64,000 nt of DNA from positions 361,449-425,448 of the forward strand of contig JAJTEW010000002.1 of the NCBI GenBank assembly GCA_021299875.1. Direction: 5' to 3'. The translations under genes and the position numbers were made by a program. Origin of the DNA: Comamonadaceae bacterium (GTDB lineage Bacteria > Pseudomonadota > Gammaproteobacteria > Burkholderiales > Burkholderiaceae_C). The stretch's first letter is position 1; every line of letters starts with the position of its first letter. This document shows positions 9,283 to 16,906 of this stretch, in pieces. Below the pieces are notes generated by a model. The model had not been told where the DNA came from. It saw nothing but the letters and a program-made list of their open reading frames with translations, and made no database searches.

Positions 9283-10142
9283 GTGACGACGGCCAACACG
9301 GCATCACCCTCATTGCTTTTGTGGGCAGTGTGTTTTCGCCTTACTACGCTTGGTCGCGTGCCCGAGGCCGAACCAATGCAGACAACCATTGCGCTCTGAA
9401 TGTGGCCATCTACAGCAAAGGTCAAGGCCGCTGGGCCATGACCGAGCGCGGCCAGCGCCACTGTTCGCGCACTGAGCGCCAGTTCAAGATTGGCCCCAGT
9501 CAAATGAGCTGGGATGGTGATTGCCTGAACATCGATATCGACGAAGTGTGTGTGCCTATCCCGCGCCGCATTCGGGGCCGCATCAAACTCTGGCCACAGC
9601 AGTTGTTTGGATATTCCACACTGCTGGATGTGGGAGGTCGCCACCGATGGGGGCCTTTGGCGCCATCTTCGCGCATCGAGGTCAACCTCAATGCCCCTGA
9701 CTTGAAGTGGCAAGGCCACGCTTACTTGGATTCCAACGAGGGCGATGAGCCTGTGGACCAAGGTTTTCATACGTGGGACTGGTCAAGGGCTCGCACGCGC
9801 GACGGCAGCACGGTGGTGTTTTATGACATGCAAGCGCCGGGCACCGAAGACCGTGTGTTGTCGCTGCGCTTCAGCCCCAAAGGCGAGGTGGAGCCTATGG
9901 CCACGCCACCAGCACAGCAGCTGCCCAAAACGGGTTGGCGCATCGATCGCCGCATGCGCAGTGCGCAAGCCGTGCGTGTGCATGAACAACTTGAAGACAC
10001 GCCTTTTTACCAGCGTGCTTTGCTGCAATTTGACCACGCGGGTGAGCCTCTGCTCGCCTTTCATGAAACCCTGTCGGTGCCGCGTTTGGTGTCACCGGTG
10101 GTTCAAGCCATGCTGCCTTTTCGCATGCCAAGGCGGGCTTGA
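8934..10142 (+). CDS. crtC: Carotenoid 1,2-hydratase CrtC (long form, start uncertain)
   Basis: CrtC hydrates the psi end of neurosporene or lycopene. The conserved domain includes DGGYLWWYVDA, IAFVGSVFSPYYAW, NHCALNVAIY and DEVCVPIPRRIRG. Two starts are possible. ATG 9279 overlaps the crtD stop (ATGA) and gives 287 aa, but would cut off GGYLWWYVDA, which resembles conserved CrtC sequence, and has no clear ribosome site. The only other ATG/GTG/TTG in frame is ATG 8934, which has a GAGGAGG ten bases upstream and gives 402 aa, overlapping crtD by 349 bp. From memory the Rubrivivax CrtC is also long (about 44 kDa). Gene identity is secure; the start is about 60:40 for the long form. Confidence 0.85.
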   Translation: MPNPHFSASSKAGSVTAAHAGQQHPHDTARFPSTLSGERGGAVRAGDARLDQHLQQTWLHHTPAGPVSGGGQRASGAGRADGRLVRATGGRGRDGEPRFDQNVPDGGYLWWYVDAMSDDGQHGITLIAFVGSVFSPYYAWSRARGRTNADNHCALNVAIYSKGQGRWAMTERGQRHCSRTERQFKIGPSQMSWDGDCLNIDIDEVCVPIPRRIRGRIKLWPQQLFGYSTLLDVGGRHRWGPLAPSSRIEVNLNAPDLKWQGHAYLDSNEGDEPVDQGFHTWDWSRARTRDGSTVVFYDMQAPGTEDRVLSLRFSPKGEVEPMATPPAQQLPKTGWRIDRRMRSAQAVRVHEQLEDTPFYQRALLQFDHAGEPLLAFHETLSVPRLVSPVVQAMLPFRMPRRA

Positions 10143-10246
10143 TATGAACAACCTTGAACCTTATTTCAAGGCAACCCCATTCCTGGCCGTGGTGGCCAAG
10201 AATAGCCCTCGTGCGGGCCGTGCACGTCTTCTGCAAGGAGAAAACT

Positions 10247-10399
10247 ATGTCTAACTCAGACAAAGTCTGGCCAACGGGACTGACCCAGGCCGAATCGGAA
10301 GAGATTCACCGCAATCTCATCCAGGGTACGCAGATTTTCGGCATGATTGCCGCATTTGCTCACCTGTTGGCTTATATCTATTCACCCTGGCTCAAGTAA
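10247..10399 (+). CDS. pucB: LH2 antenna beta polypeptide PucB
   Basis: This 50-aa peripheral antenna beta chain has the pattern TGLTQAESEEIHRNLIQGTQ, one membrane helix with the bacteriochlorophyll His in AFAHLLAYIYSPWL, and a short C-terminus. The ORF track lists a longer 81-aa version, but the ATG at 10247 is preceded by CAAGGAGAAAACT and starts exactly where LH2 beta chains start. It lies 104 bp after crtC, with no PpsR-type box seen in that gap. Confidence 0.97.
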   Translation: MSNSDKVWPTGLTQAESEEIHRNLIQGTQIFGMIAAFAHLLAYIYSPWLK

Positions 10400-10411
10400 A
10401 GGGGACACCTC

Positions 10412-10603
10412 ATGATCTATTCGAAAATGTGGTTGGTGGTGAAACCTTCGGTTGGTATTCCAGTGTTCATTGCTGCTGTGGCGATCGCGTCCTTCAGCGT
10501 GCACTTGGCACTGACCTTGAACACCACCTGGGTGAAGGGCTTCCTCAATGGTGGCGCCAAAGTCGTTGCAACCGCTCCGGCGGATGCGGCGGTCAAGAAG
10601 TAA
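10412..10603 (+). CDS. pucA: LH2 antenna alpha polypeptide PucA with Phe44-Leu45
   Basis: This 63-aa LH2 alpha chain aligns without gaps to my recollection of the acidophila-type alpha: KMWLVVKPSVGIPVF, the ligand His31 in SFSVHLAL, TTW at 38-40, then VKGFLNGG. Positions 44-45, which are Tyr-Trp in B800-850 complexes and hydrogen-bond the B850 acetyl groups, are Phe-Leu here, the substitution known from B800-820 complexes. The C-terminal tail (AKVVATAPADAAVKK) is Ala/Lys rich. It starts 12 bp after pucB. Confidence 0.97.
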   Translation: MIYSKMWLVVKPSVGIPVFIAAVAIASFSVHLALTLNTTWVKGFLNGGAKVVATAPADAAVKK

Positions 10604-10624
10604 CGGGCTTGTCCCGCCGAAAGG

Positions 10625-10644
10625 CCAGGCGCGCAAGCGCCTGG
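10625..10644 (+). other. Hairpin between pucA and pucC
   Basis: CCAGGCGC and GCGCCTGG form a perfect 8-bp G+C-rich stem around a GCAA tetraloop, 21 bases after the pucA stop. The following TCCTTCCTCT is only weakly T-rich. It probably protects the pucBA segment from 3' decay or partly terminates transcription before pucC. Confidence 0.65.
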
Positions 10645-10654
10645 TCCTTCCTCT

Positions 10655-12037
10655 ATGAACAAAACCAACGCATCGTGGACGCAATCGCTGGCCAATTTGG
10701 GGCCACGTTTTTTGCCTTTTGCCGACGCCGCCAGTGAAGATTTGCCACTGTCGCGTTTGCTGCGCCTGTCTTTGTTTCAAATTTCTGTGGGCATGGCGAT
10801 GGTCATGCTCGTGGGCACTCTCAACCGCGTGATGATTGTGGAGCTCAAAGTCTCCGCCACGCTGGTGTCCTTCATGGTGGCGCTGCCCCTGCTCATTGCG
10901 CCGCTGCGTGCCCTCATTGGTTTTCGCTCTGACAACCACCGCTCGCAACTGGGCTGGCGTCGGGTGCCCTACATTTGGATGGGCAGCTTGCTGCAGTTTG
11001 GTGGTTTTTCCATCATGCCTTTTGCGCTGCTGGTCTTGGCCGGTGCTGGACAGTCCAGTCAGGCGCCGGCATGGGTGGGTCAAGTGGGAGCGGCAGGAGC
11101 CTTCCTGTTGGTGGGCCTGGGCATGCACACGGTACAAACCGCAGGTCTGGCTTTGGCCACCGACTTGGCGCCCCCAGAGCGTCAACCCCAAGTGGTGGGC
11201 CTGATGTATGTGATGCAGTTGGTCGGCATGATCGGCAGCGCTTTGGTCTTGGGCTATTTGCTGCACGACTACAGCCCCGGCCAACTCATTCGGGTGGTGC
11301 AAGCCGTGGCCGTGACCACACTGGTTTTGAATGTGGTCGCGCTTTGGAAGCAAGAACCGCGCAGCCGCATGCGCAAACCTGGCACGCCCATCGAATACAC
11401 CTTTCAACAATCGTGGCAACTGTTTTGCAAAGACCAGCACACCGTTAGGCGGTTGTTGGCGGTGGGCTTGGGGACCATGGCATTCACGATGGAAGACGTG
11501 CTGCTCGAACCCTATGGTGGCGAGATTTTGCACATGAGCGTGTCCAGCACCACGTTGCTTTCGGCCACACTGGCCCTGGGCGGTTTGCTCGGTTTTGCTT
11601 GGGCCTCTCGCGTGCTGGGGCGGGGGGCTGACGCGTACCGAATGTCCGGATGGGGCGCCTGGATCGGCTTGCCGGCCTTTGTGGCGGTGATGGCTTCGGC
11701 TCCGCTGGCATCGCCAACGGTGTTTGTGTTGGGCATCTTTTTGATCGGCCTGGGCGGCGGTTTGTTTGCCCACGGCACCTTGACGGCCAGCATGCAGTTG
11801 GCCCCACCCAGTCAGGTCGGCTTGGCCATGGGCGCTTGGGGCGCGGTGCAAGCCACGGCTGCGGGTCTGGGCATGGCGTTGGGTGGAATTTTGCGGGACT
11901 CCGTCGCCATGGTCTCCACCCCAGTCATGGGCTACTCGGCGGTTTATTTGATCGAAATCTTGCTGCTCGCTCTGACCTTGTGGGCGATGGGACCTTTGAT
12001 CAACGCTGCGGTGCGGCCCAACACCAACTCTGCATAA
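10655..12037 (+). CDS. pucC: PucC-family LH assembly transporter-like protein
   Basis: This 460-aa major-facilitator-type membrane protein of the BCH2/PucC/LhaA family has about 12 hydrophobic segments. Family hallmarks are PFADAASEDLPLSRLLRLSLFQ at the N-terminus, GTLNRVMIVEL, IGFRSDNHRS and DVLLEPYGGEIL. Members deliver bacteriochlorophyll or assist assembly of antenna complexes. Position directly after pucBA points to LH2. The ATG has no good ribosome site, so low or coupled translation is possible. It is one of three paralogues in the window (also 31.7 and 45.7 kb). Confidence 0.92.
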   Translation: MNKTNASWTQSLANLGPRFLPFADAASEDLPLSRLLRLSLFQISVGMAMVMLVGTLNRVMIVELKVSATLVSFMVALPLLIAPLRALIGFRSDNHRSQLGWRRVPYIWMGSLLQFGGFSIMPFALLVLAGAGQSSQAPAWVGQVGAAGAFLLVGLGMHTVQTAGLALATDLAPPERQPQVVGLMYVMQLVGMIGSALVLGYLLHDYSPGQLIRVVQAVAVTTLVLNVVALWKQEPRSRMRKPGTPIEYTFQQSWQLFCKDQHTVRRLLAVGLGTMAFTMEDVLLEPYGGEILHMSVSSTTLLSATLALGGLLGFAWASRVLGRGADAYRMSGWGAWIGLPAFVAVMASAPLASPTVFVLGIFLIGLGGGLFAHGTLTASMQLAPPSQVGLAMGAWGAVQATAAGLGMALGGILRDSVAMVSTPVMGYSAVYLIEILLLALTLWAMGPLINAAVRPNTNSA

Positions 12038-12086
12038 TCACCCACTTCACAACCCTTCACCTCGACCCACCACCCTAGGACTCACC

Positions 12087-12173
12087 ATGGAAATCAAACA
12101 CATTCTCATCATCATGTTCGCGGTTTTCTGCCTGTTCATGTTGGCCAATTGGTTCAACCGCCCACGCAAGTGA
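12087..12173 (+). CDS. 28-aa membrane microprotein downstream of pucC
   Basis: This ORF of 28 codons has an AGGA six bases before the ATG, 49 bp after pucC and 28 bp before a strong terminator, so it would be the last gene of the puc transcript. The peptide is a single hydrophobic helix (HILIIMFAVFCLFMLANWF) with a basic tail (NRPRK). I know no family for it. Small extra helices have been reported in some LH2 complexes (gamma chains), and this could be an analogue. That role is inference; the ORF itself is supported by its ribosome site and context. Confidence 0.6.
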   Translation: MEIKHILIIMFAVFCLFMLANWFNRPRK

Positions 12174-12201
12174 ACCTCTGACAGGACGGGTCACGCCCAT
12201 G

Positions 12202-12230
12202 AAAAAAAGCCACCGCGAGGTGGCTTTTTT
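12202..12230 (+). terminator. Rho-independent terminator, probably bidirectional
   Basis: AAAAAAAGCCACC, loop GCGA, GGTGGCTTTTTT: a perfect GC stem flanked by A- and T-runs. It ends the puf-crt-puc transcript and, read on the other strand, the converging RRM gene. Confidence 0.92.
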
Positions 12231-12247
12231 GTCGGCAACTGAATTGA

Positions 12248-12541
12248 TCAGTTGCGGGTGTCGCGGTAACCGCTGCCGTAACCCGTGGTGGGTTCTTTGG
12301 GCTTGGAGATGTTCACCACGATGGAGCGACCGCTGACCGACATGCCGTTCAGGCCCGTGATGGCGGCTTGGGCTTCTTCGGCGCTGGACATTTCCACAAA
12401 GGCAAAACCCTTGGAGCGGCCGGTGTCGCGGTCCATCATGACTTTGGCCGACAGAACGCCGCCAAATTCAGAAAAGTTTTGACGCAGGCTGGCGTCGTCG
12501 ATGGTGTAGGGCAAGTTGCCCACGTAAATTTTGCTGCTCAT
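12248..12541 (-). CDS. RRM-type RNA-binding protein
   Basis: This 97-aa single RNA-recognition-motif protein has RNP2 as KIYVGNLPY (residues 4-12) and RNP1 as KGFAFVEM (about 44-51), followed by a short Gly/Tyr tail (TTGYGSGYRDTRN). It resembles the small cold-inducible RNA-binding proteins common in betaproteobacteria and cyanobacteria, which bind mRNA and act as chaperones or stabilisers. An AAGG lies about eight bases before the ATG. It converges on the puc terminator and is not part of the photosynthesis operons. Confidence 0.93.
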   Translation of the reverse strand: MSSKIYVGNLPYTIDDASLRQNFSEFGGVLSAKVMMDRDTGRSKGFAFVEMSSAEEAQAAITGLNGMSVSGRSIVVNISKPKEPTTGYGSGYRDTRN

Positions 12542-13135
12542 GCTTGAGCCTTTCAGAGAGGTGGCGTGGCAGCTTCAAAACGAAGCCGTCATGCAGGAAA
12601 AAGCGGATTCTTGGCAGATGCCCAGAAGCCGCAGGGAAACGCGCCAGGGGCCTTGAGGCCTTAGCGCATTTGATCGGTACTGGGGCTGTTTTGCGGCCAG
12701 TCGCGCGTGGTGTCGAGGACGCCGCGCGCAGCATGTTGGGTGAAAGCACAAGCCGAGCGGCGCAGGGCGGCCGTCAGGTCCAGGCCTTGCAGAGCAGGGC
12801 GGGCCTGGCGCAAAGCTGTGGCAGCTGTTGTTCGGCCAAGGCCGGTGCAAAAAGGGTGTGTCGAGGGCGAAGCGACCGGGGAGCCCGTGCGGGTGGTAAT
12901 CGGAGAAATCAAAATCAATCGGGTCGCCAACCATCCAGGGGCTTGCGCAGAGCTGTGAGAAAAATGCCGAGGCCTGCAGCTCAACAGGAGACGGTGTTCG
13001 AAGTCAATCGATGCCAATGCAGACGCCTTGTGAGCTTTCTGCGAGTTGTTCATGCGGGTGTTGCAGAACAAGTCAAAACTATATTCTCAATTGAAATAAA
13101 AGTCAAATTTTTTATTTCCATAAGTTTTAAATAAG
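12542..13135. other. 594-bp region without a recognisable gene
   Basis: ORFs on both strands here (up to 196 codons on plus and 136 on minus) are Arg/Ala/Cys-rich translations with no motif I know and no strong ribosome sites. The last 60 bases are A+T rich. The stretch next to the RRM gene presumably holds its promoter and leader. A decayed gene is possible but I cannot name one. Confidence 0.5.
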
Positions 13136-13783
13136 TCAAGGCCCATTCACAACGTGGCGCACCAACAAGAGGGACAGCACCCACAGGGTCAGGCCAATCA
13201 GCGCGTCCAGCACTTGCCAGGCGCGCGGCCGTGCAAACCAGGGGGCCAGCCAGCGCGCCCCAAAACCCAAGGCGCTGAACCACAACAAGCTGGCCGCACT
13301 GGCCCCGGCCGCAAACCAGCCTTGCAAAGGTGCAGGCTGCTGCGCGCCGATGCTGCCCACCAGCAGCACCGTGTCCAAATACACATGCGGGTTGAGCAAG
13401 GTGAAAGCTGCCGCTTGCGCCAGCACCGTCCCACAGCTCAGACTTTGGCCAGACTCCGCCACAGCCAGCGAGCTGGCCTGGCGCGCCCGATGCAGCGCTT
13501 GCCAACCATACACGGCCAAAAATGCCGCCCCACCCAAAGCCAGCGCTTTGGCCAGCGCAGGCCGCTCACCCACGGCTTGCGCCATGCCCAGCACGCCCGC
13601 CGTGATCAGCAGCGCATCGGCCAACGCGCAAAAAGCCACCACGCTGCCCACATGCTCGCGGCGCAGACCCTGGCGCAACACAAAAGCGTTTTGCGCCCCA
13701 ATGGCCACAATCAGGCCCAGGCTCAAAAACAGCCCTTGGACAAAGACGGTACCCACGCCGGAAATGGTGTCGTTCAAGTTCAT
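13136..13783 (-). CDS. argO: LysE/ArgO-family amino-acid exporter
   Basis: This 215-aa LysE/RhtB-superfamily inner-membrane protein has about six helices. The family pattern is visible in GLFLSLGLIVAIGAQNAFVLRQGLRREHV near the N-terminus and TLLNPHVYLDTVLLVGSIGAQ in the middle, both close to LysE and ArgO, which export Lys or Arg. The usual divergent LysR-type activator (LysG/ArgP) is not next to it. No link to the photosynthesis genes is apparent. The symbol is by family resemblance; the substrate is not proven. Confidence 0.85.
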   Translation of the reverse strand: MNLNDTISGVGTVFVQGLFLSLGLIVAIGAQNAFVLRQGLRREHVGSVVAFCALADALLITAGVLGMAQAVGERPALAKALALGGAAFLAVYGWQALHRARQASSLAVAESGQSLSCGTVLAQAAAFTLLNPHVYLDTVLLVGSIGAQQPAPLQGWFAAGASAASLLWFSALGFGARWLAPWFARPRAWQVLDALIGLTLWVLSLLLVRHVVNGP

Positions 13784-13926
13784 GGGGTGAGAGCTTGTCA
13801 GCCTTGCGATATGAAGACAAACTGTCTTTCATTCATCAGCTTTAGAAAAACCAATAGATGCGCACCATCTCGTCCATGTCAATGTCGCGGGGCCGGTTCA
13901 TCGGATGACAGCGCCTGTGCTGTTGT

Positions 13927-14685
13927 TCATCCAGCATCTCTTGTCGGAATGGCATTGAAGGCTTCGGGCATGCCTTGCCATTGCGCAAAAAATCCGTCTT
14001 GGGCGTGGGGCGCTGGCGGTGAGGTTTGTTTGAGCATGACTTCCAAGCCCGCCAGGGCGCTGTCAATCAAGGGCAGAGGGATGTGCGGCTGCAAAAGTCG
14101 GGCGTAGCCTGCCAAGCCTGCGCCGCCCAGGATGATGGCGGCCACACCGGACTGAGCTGCTTGCTGGCAAGCCTGAGTCAAGCAGCGAATCGCCATGTCA
14201 GGATCGGCCTGGAGTGCCGCCCCGGTGGGCGCCACGGTCTCGATGTGCCGCAGTTGTGCCCCAAAGCCCAGGCTCACCGCCAAACGGTGCAGCATGGGTT
14301 TCCAGCGCTCCCCGCCGGTCACGATGGCAAACGGACCGTGCGATGCGGCCTGATTGAAGGAGGCCTCGGCCAGGCCAGTCACCGGGCAGCCACTGACTTC
14401 GCGCAGCGCGAACAAACCCGGGTCGCCAAAGCAGCCAATCAGCACGCCATTGAGCGAACCGGAAGCGGCGCTTTGCTGGTTTGCCCAGGCATCCACGCAA
14501 GCATGTGCAGCCACTGCATGGCTGGCCTCGCAGGCGATGTACTGCGCACCAAAGCGGGCGGTTCGCACCGCCAATTGAACGCCTTGCGGCAATAAGGGGC
14601 GCAAAACATCTTGCAGGCGCTGAGTGGTCAAGGCATTGGTGTTCGGGTTGATCAGCAAATAGCGGCGTTGTGCGGTGGTGTCCAT
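13927..14685 (-). CDS. Asp/Glu/hydantoin racemase-family protein lacking one catalytic Cys
   Basis: This 252-aa member of the Asp/Glu/hydantoin racemase superfamily is closest by pattern to hydantoin racemase HyuE and allantoin racemase HpxA. The N-terminus LLINPNTNALTTQRL, the first cysteine motif GVLIGCFGDPGLFALRE and the C-terminal PLIDSALAGLEVML are clear. The second active-site motif, normally LGCAG, reads LGGAG here, so the second catalytic Cys is replaced by Gly. It diverges from the ABC importer operon and belongs by context to ureide or hydantoin use. Racemisation, a single-base reaction, or loss of activity cannot be decided from sequence. Confidence 0.85.
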   Translation of the reverse strand: MDTTAQRRYLLINPNTNALTTQRLQDVLRPLLPQGVQLAVRTARFGAQYIACEASHAVAAHACVDAWANQQSAASGSLNGVLIGCFGDPGLFALREVSGCPVTGLAEASFNQAASHGPFAIVTGGERWKPMLHRLAVSLGFGAQLRHIETVAPTGAALQADPDMAIRCLTQACQQAAQSGVAAIILGGAGLAGYARLLQPHIPLPLIDSALAGLEVMLKQTSPPAPHAQDGFFAQWQGMPEAFNAIPTRDAG

Positions 14686-15142
14686 GATGCTTATTCCTTT
14701 TCAGAGCCCATGCGCAGGGTTGATGGCCTTTTGGAGTGGCGTCAGCCAAGGCCCTGGGTCCAACCATTCGCCATGTCTGAAGTCCGTATGCAAGAGGTAT
14801 GAGGCCGATGATTGATGGGTCATGGTGCTGGCGTTTGGATGATGAAGGCTGGATTCATTGCATACAAAAAAACACCAAATTGGGGTTTTTCACCATAGGT
14901 GCTAACCAGAATGGTGCCAGAAAACACCATTGTTGTGCCTTGTTGATAAGAAAAAAATGGTCATTTGAAGTGCTGGCGTCATTTGCCCGCTGGATGGGAT
15001 GGTGGGACACATCGGGCACGGCGATTGCATACAAAAAGTGCTTGCCAGACTTTTAAAGCTTATGTTAATTTAAGGAACCGATCTGTTGGTTCCTTAGGTC
15101 TGGTGCACATTTTTTCAACGCACTTTTTTCTGGAGTCTTGTG
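14686..15142. promoter_or_regulatory. Divergent control region with three TTGCATAC sites
   Basis: This 457-bp region separates the racemase-family gene (minus) from the ABC operon (plus). The octamer TTGCATAC occurs at 14858-14865 and 15025-15032, each followed by AAAAA, and inverted (GTATGCAA) at 14786-14793. Such sites are candidate operators for the GntR/FCD regulator encoded at 22.6 kb, whose relatives bind short A+T-rich palindromes. The stretch 14870-14960 is also rich in AACACCA/TTTTT repeats. No gene is seen in it. Confidence 0.5.
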
Positions 15143-16810
15143 ATGAAGCGGTCTATCCTTTCCACTCGTTTGCCCACATCTTGGGCGTTCACCATGGCTG
15201 TCGGGATGGGGCTCAGCGCCATCTCCATGGCGGTTCAGGCGCAAGAAAAAGTCTTGCGCATCGCCATGACGGCGGCGGACATTCCCCGCACCTTGGGGCA
15301 GCCTGACCAAGGCTTTGAAGGCAACCGGTTCACCGGCATCCCGATGTACGACGCCTTGACCCATTGGGACTTGTCCAAATCGGATGGCCCCAGTGTGCTG
15401 ATTCCTGGCTTGGCCACTTCGTGGGCTGTTGGTGCCAGTGATAAAACAAAATGGACCTTCAAACTGCGTCCTGGTGTGAGGTTCCATGACGGTTCGGCTG
15501 TCAACGCCGATGCCATTGTTTGGAACGTGCGCAAGGTGTTGGACAAAGACGCGGTTCATTTTGATGCCAGCCAGGTGGGCGTGACCGCTTCGCGCATGCC
15601 CACACTGCGCAGCGCTCGAAAAATCGATGATCTGACGGTGGAGTTGACCACCAGCGAACCCGATGCTTTCTTGCCCATCAACTTGACCAATTTGTTCATT
15701 GCTTCGCCCAGCCATTGGCAAAAGAAATTTGATGCCGCTGCAGGTGCCACGCCTGCTGACAAATCCAGGGCGGCGTGGACCGCATTTGCGGCAGATGCCT
15801 CGGGCTCCGGACCCTTCAAGATGGCCCGATTCGTGCCGCGTGAGCGCTTAGAGATGGTGGCCAACAAAACCTATTGGGACGCCAAGCGCGTGCCCAAGGT
15901 CGACCGGGTGGTGCTGGTCCCCATTCCTGAGGCCAATGCCCGCACCGCTGCTTTGCTCGGTGGTCAGGTCGACTGGATTGAGGCGCCCGCCCCCGATGCC
16001 ATGCCGCAAATTCGCCAGCGCGGCTTCAAGATTGAAAGCAATGCCCAGCCCCATGTCTGGCCTTGGCAGTTGTCATTTGCCGAAGGCTCACCTTGGTTGG
16101 ACAGGCGGGTACGCCATGCGGCCAACCTGTGTGTCGACCGTGAGGGTCTGAGAACCCTCCTGGGCGGCATGATGGCTGCGCCTAAAGGCACCGTGCCACC
16201 GGGCCACCCTTGGTGGGGCAATCCCAAATTTGACATCAAGTACGACGTGAATGCGGCCAAGGCCTTGATGACTCAAGCGGGCCACAGCGCCGCCAAACCC
16301 CTCAAAGTCAAGGTGCAAATTTCGGCATCGGGTTCAGGCCAGATGCAGCCTTTGCCCATGAACGAGTTTGTTCAGCAGTCGCTCAAACAGTGCTTCTTTG
16401 ATGTGCAGTTTGATGTGATCGAATGGAACACCTTGTTCACCAACTGGCGTCGTGGTGCCAAAGACCCGACGGCCAACGGTGCCGACGCCATCAACGTGAG
16501 TTATGCCGCCATGGACCCCTTCTTTGGACTGGTGCGCTTCACCAGCACTGGCACCTTCCCGCCGGTGTCCAACAACTGGGGTTACTTTGGCAATCCGGAA
16601 TTTGACAAATTGATCACCGATGCACGGACTCAGTTTGAGGATAAGAGGCGTGATGAGGCATTGGCCAGGTTGCACGCCCGCATTGTCGAAGAAGCGCCTT
16701 TTGTCTGGATTGCCCATGACGTGGGGCCCCGTGCCATGAGTTCCAAAGTCAAAGGCTTCGTGCAACCCCGCAGCTGGTTTGTCGATTTGGCGCCAGTGTC
16801 GGTGGACTGA
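15143..16810 (+). CDS. Family-5 (peptide/nickel-type) ABC substrate-binding protein
   Basis: The 555-aa periplasmic solute-binding protein has a signal peptide of about 33 residues ending SMAVQA before QEKVLRIAM. Family-5 features include GLATSWAV, WTFKLRPGVRFHDGSAVNADA and the C-terminal RRDEALARLHARIVEEAPFVWIAHD. The ATG at 15143 has a GGAG seven bases upstream; the track's earlier GTG is less likely. It is the first gene of an importer operon. Given the downstream amidase, ureidoglycolate lyase and carbamoyl hydrolase, the ligand is probably a ureide, hydantoin or similar amide (inference). Confidence 0.92.
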   Translation: MKRSILSTRLPTSWAFTMAVGMGLSAISMAVQAQEKVLRIAMTAADIPRTLGQPDQGFEGNRFTGIPMYDALTHWDLSKSDGPSVLIPGLATSWAVGASDKTKWTFKLRPGVRFHDGSAVNADAIVWNVRKVLDKDAVHFDASQVGVTASRMPTLRSARKIDDLTVELTTSEPDAFLPINLTNLFIASPSHWQKKFDAAAGATPADKSRAAWTAFAADASGSGPFKMARFVPRERLEMVANKTYWDAKRVPKVDRVVLVPIPEANARTAALLGGQVDWIEAPAPDAMPQIRQRGFKIESNAQPHVWPWQLSFAEGSPWLDRRVRHAANLCVDREGLRTLLGGMMAAPKGTVPPGHPWWGNPKFDIKYDVNAAKALMTQAGHSAAKPLKVKVQISASGSGQMQPLPMNEFVQQSLKQCFFDVQFDVIEWNTLFTNWRRGAKDPTANGADAINVSYAAMDPFFGLVRFTSTGTFPPVSNNWGYFGNPEFDKLITDARTQFEDKRRDEALARLHARIVEEAPFVWIAHDVGPRAMSSKVKGFVQPRSWFVDLAPVSVD

Positions 16811-16818
16811 TCGTCCAG

Positions 16819-16875
16819 GTGTGGGCCTGCTGGCCCACACCCCAGGGTGCGCAACCAAGCCATGCTTGGCTGCGC
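16819..16875 (+). other. Two intercistronic hairpins after the binding-protein gene
   Basis: A perfect 9-bp stem GTGTGGGCC/GGCCCACAC with loop TGCT (16819-16840) is followed by a second stem of GCGCA-A-CCAAGC/GCTTGG-C-TGCGC with loop CAT (16849-16875) and then ATCGTTTTG. Placed between the binding-protein and permease genes, this looks like an mRNA stabiliser or attenuator that keeps the binding protein in excess. Confidence 0.65.
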
Positions 16876-16906
16876 ATCGTTTTGATTGCAGTTTTGGAGT
16901 GCTGGC

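Noticed and set aside
10144-10254. 36-codon ORF between crtC and pucB
   Set aside because: Its stop overlaps the pucB start region and the peptide is unremarkable; probably chance.
12544-13134. 196-codon plus-strand ORF and 119-136-codon minus-strand ORFs
   Set aside because: Arg/Ala/Cys-rich, no motif, no credible start signals; left as an intergenic region.
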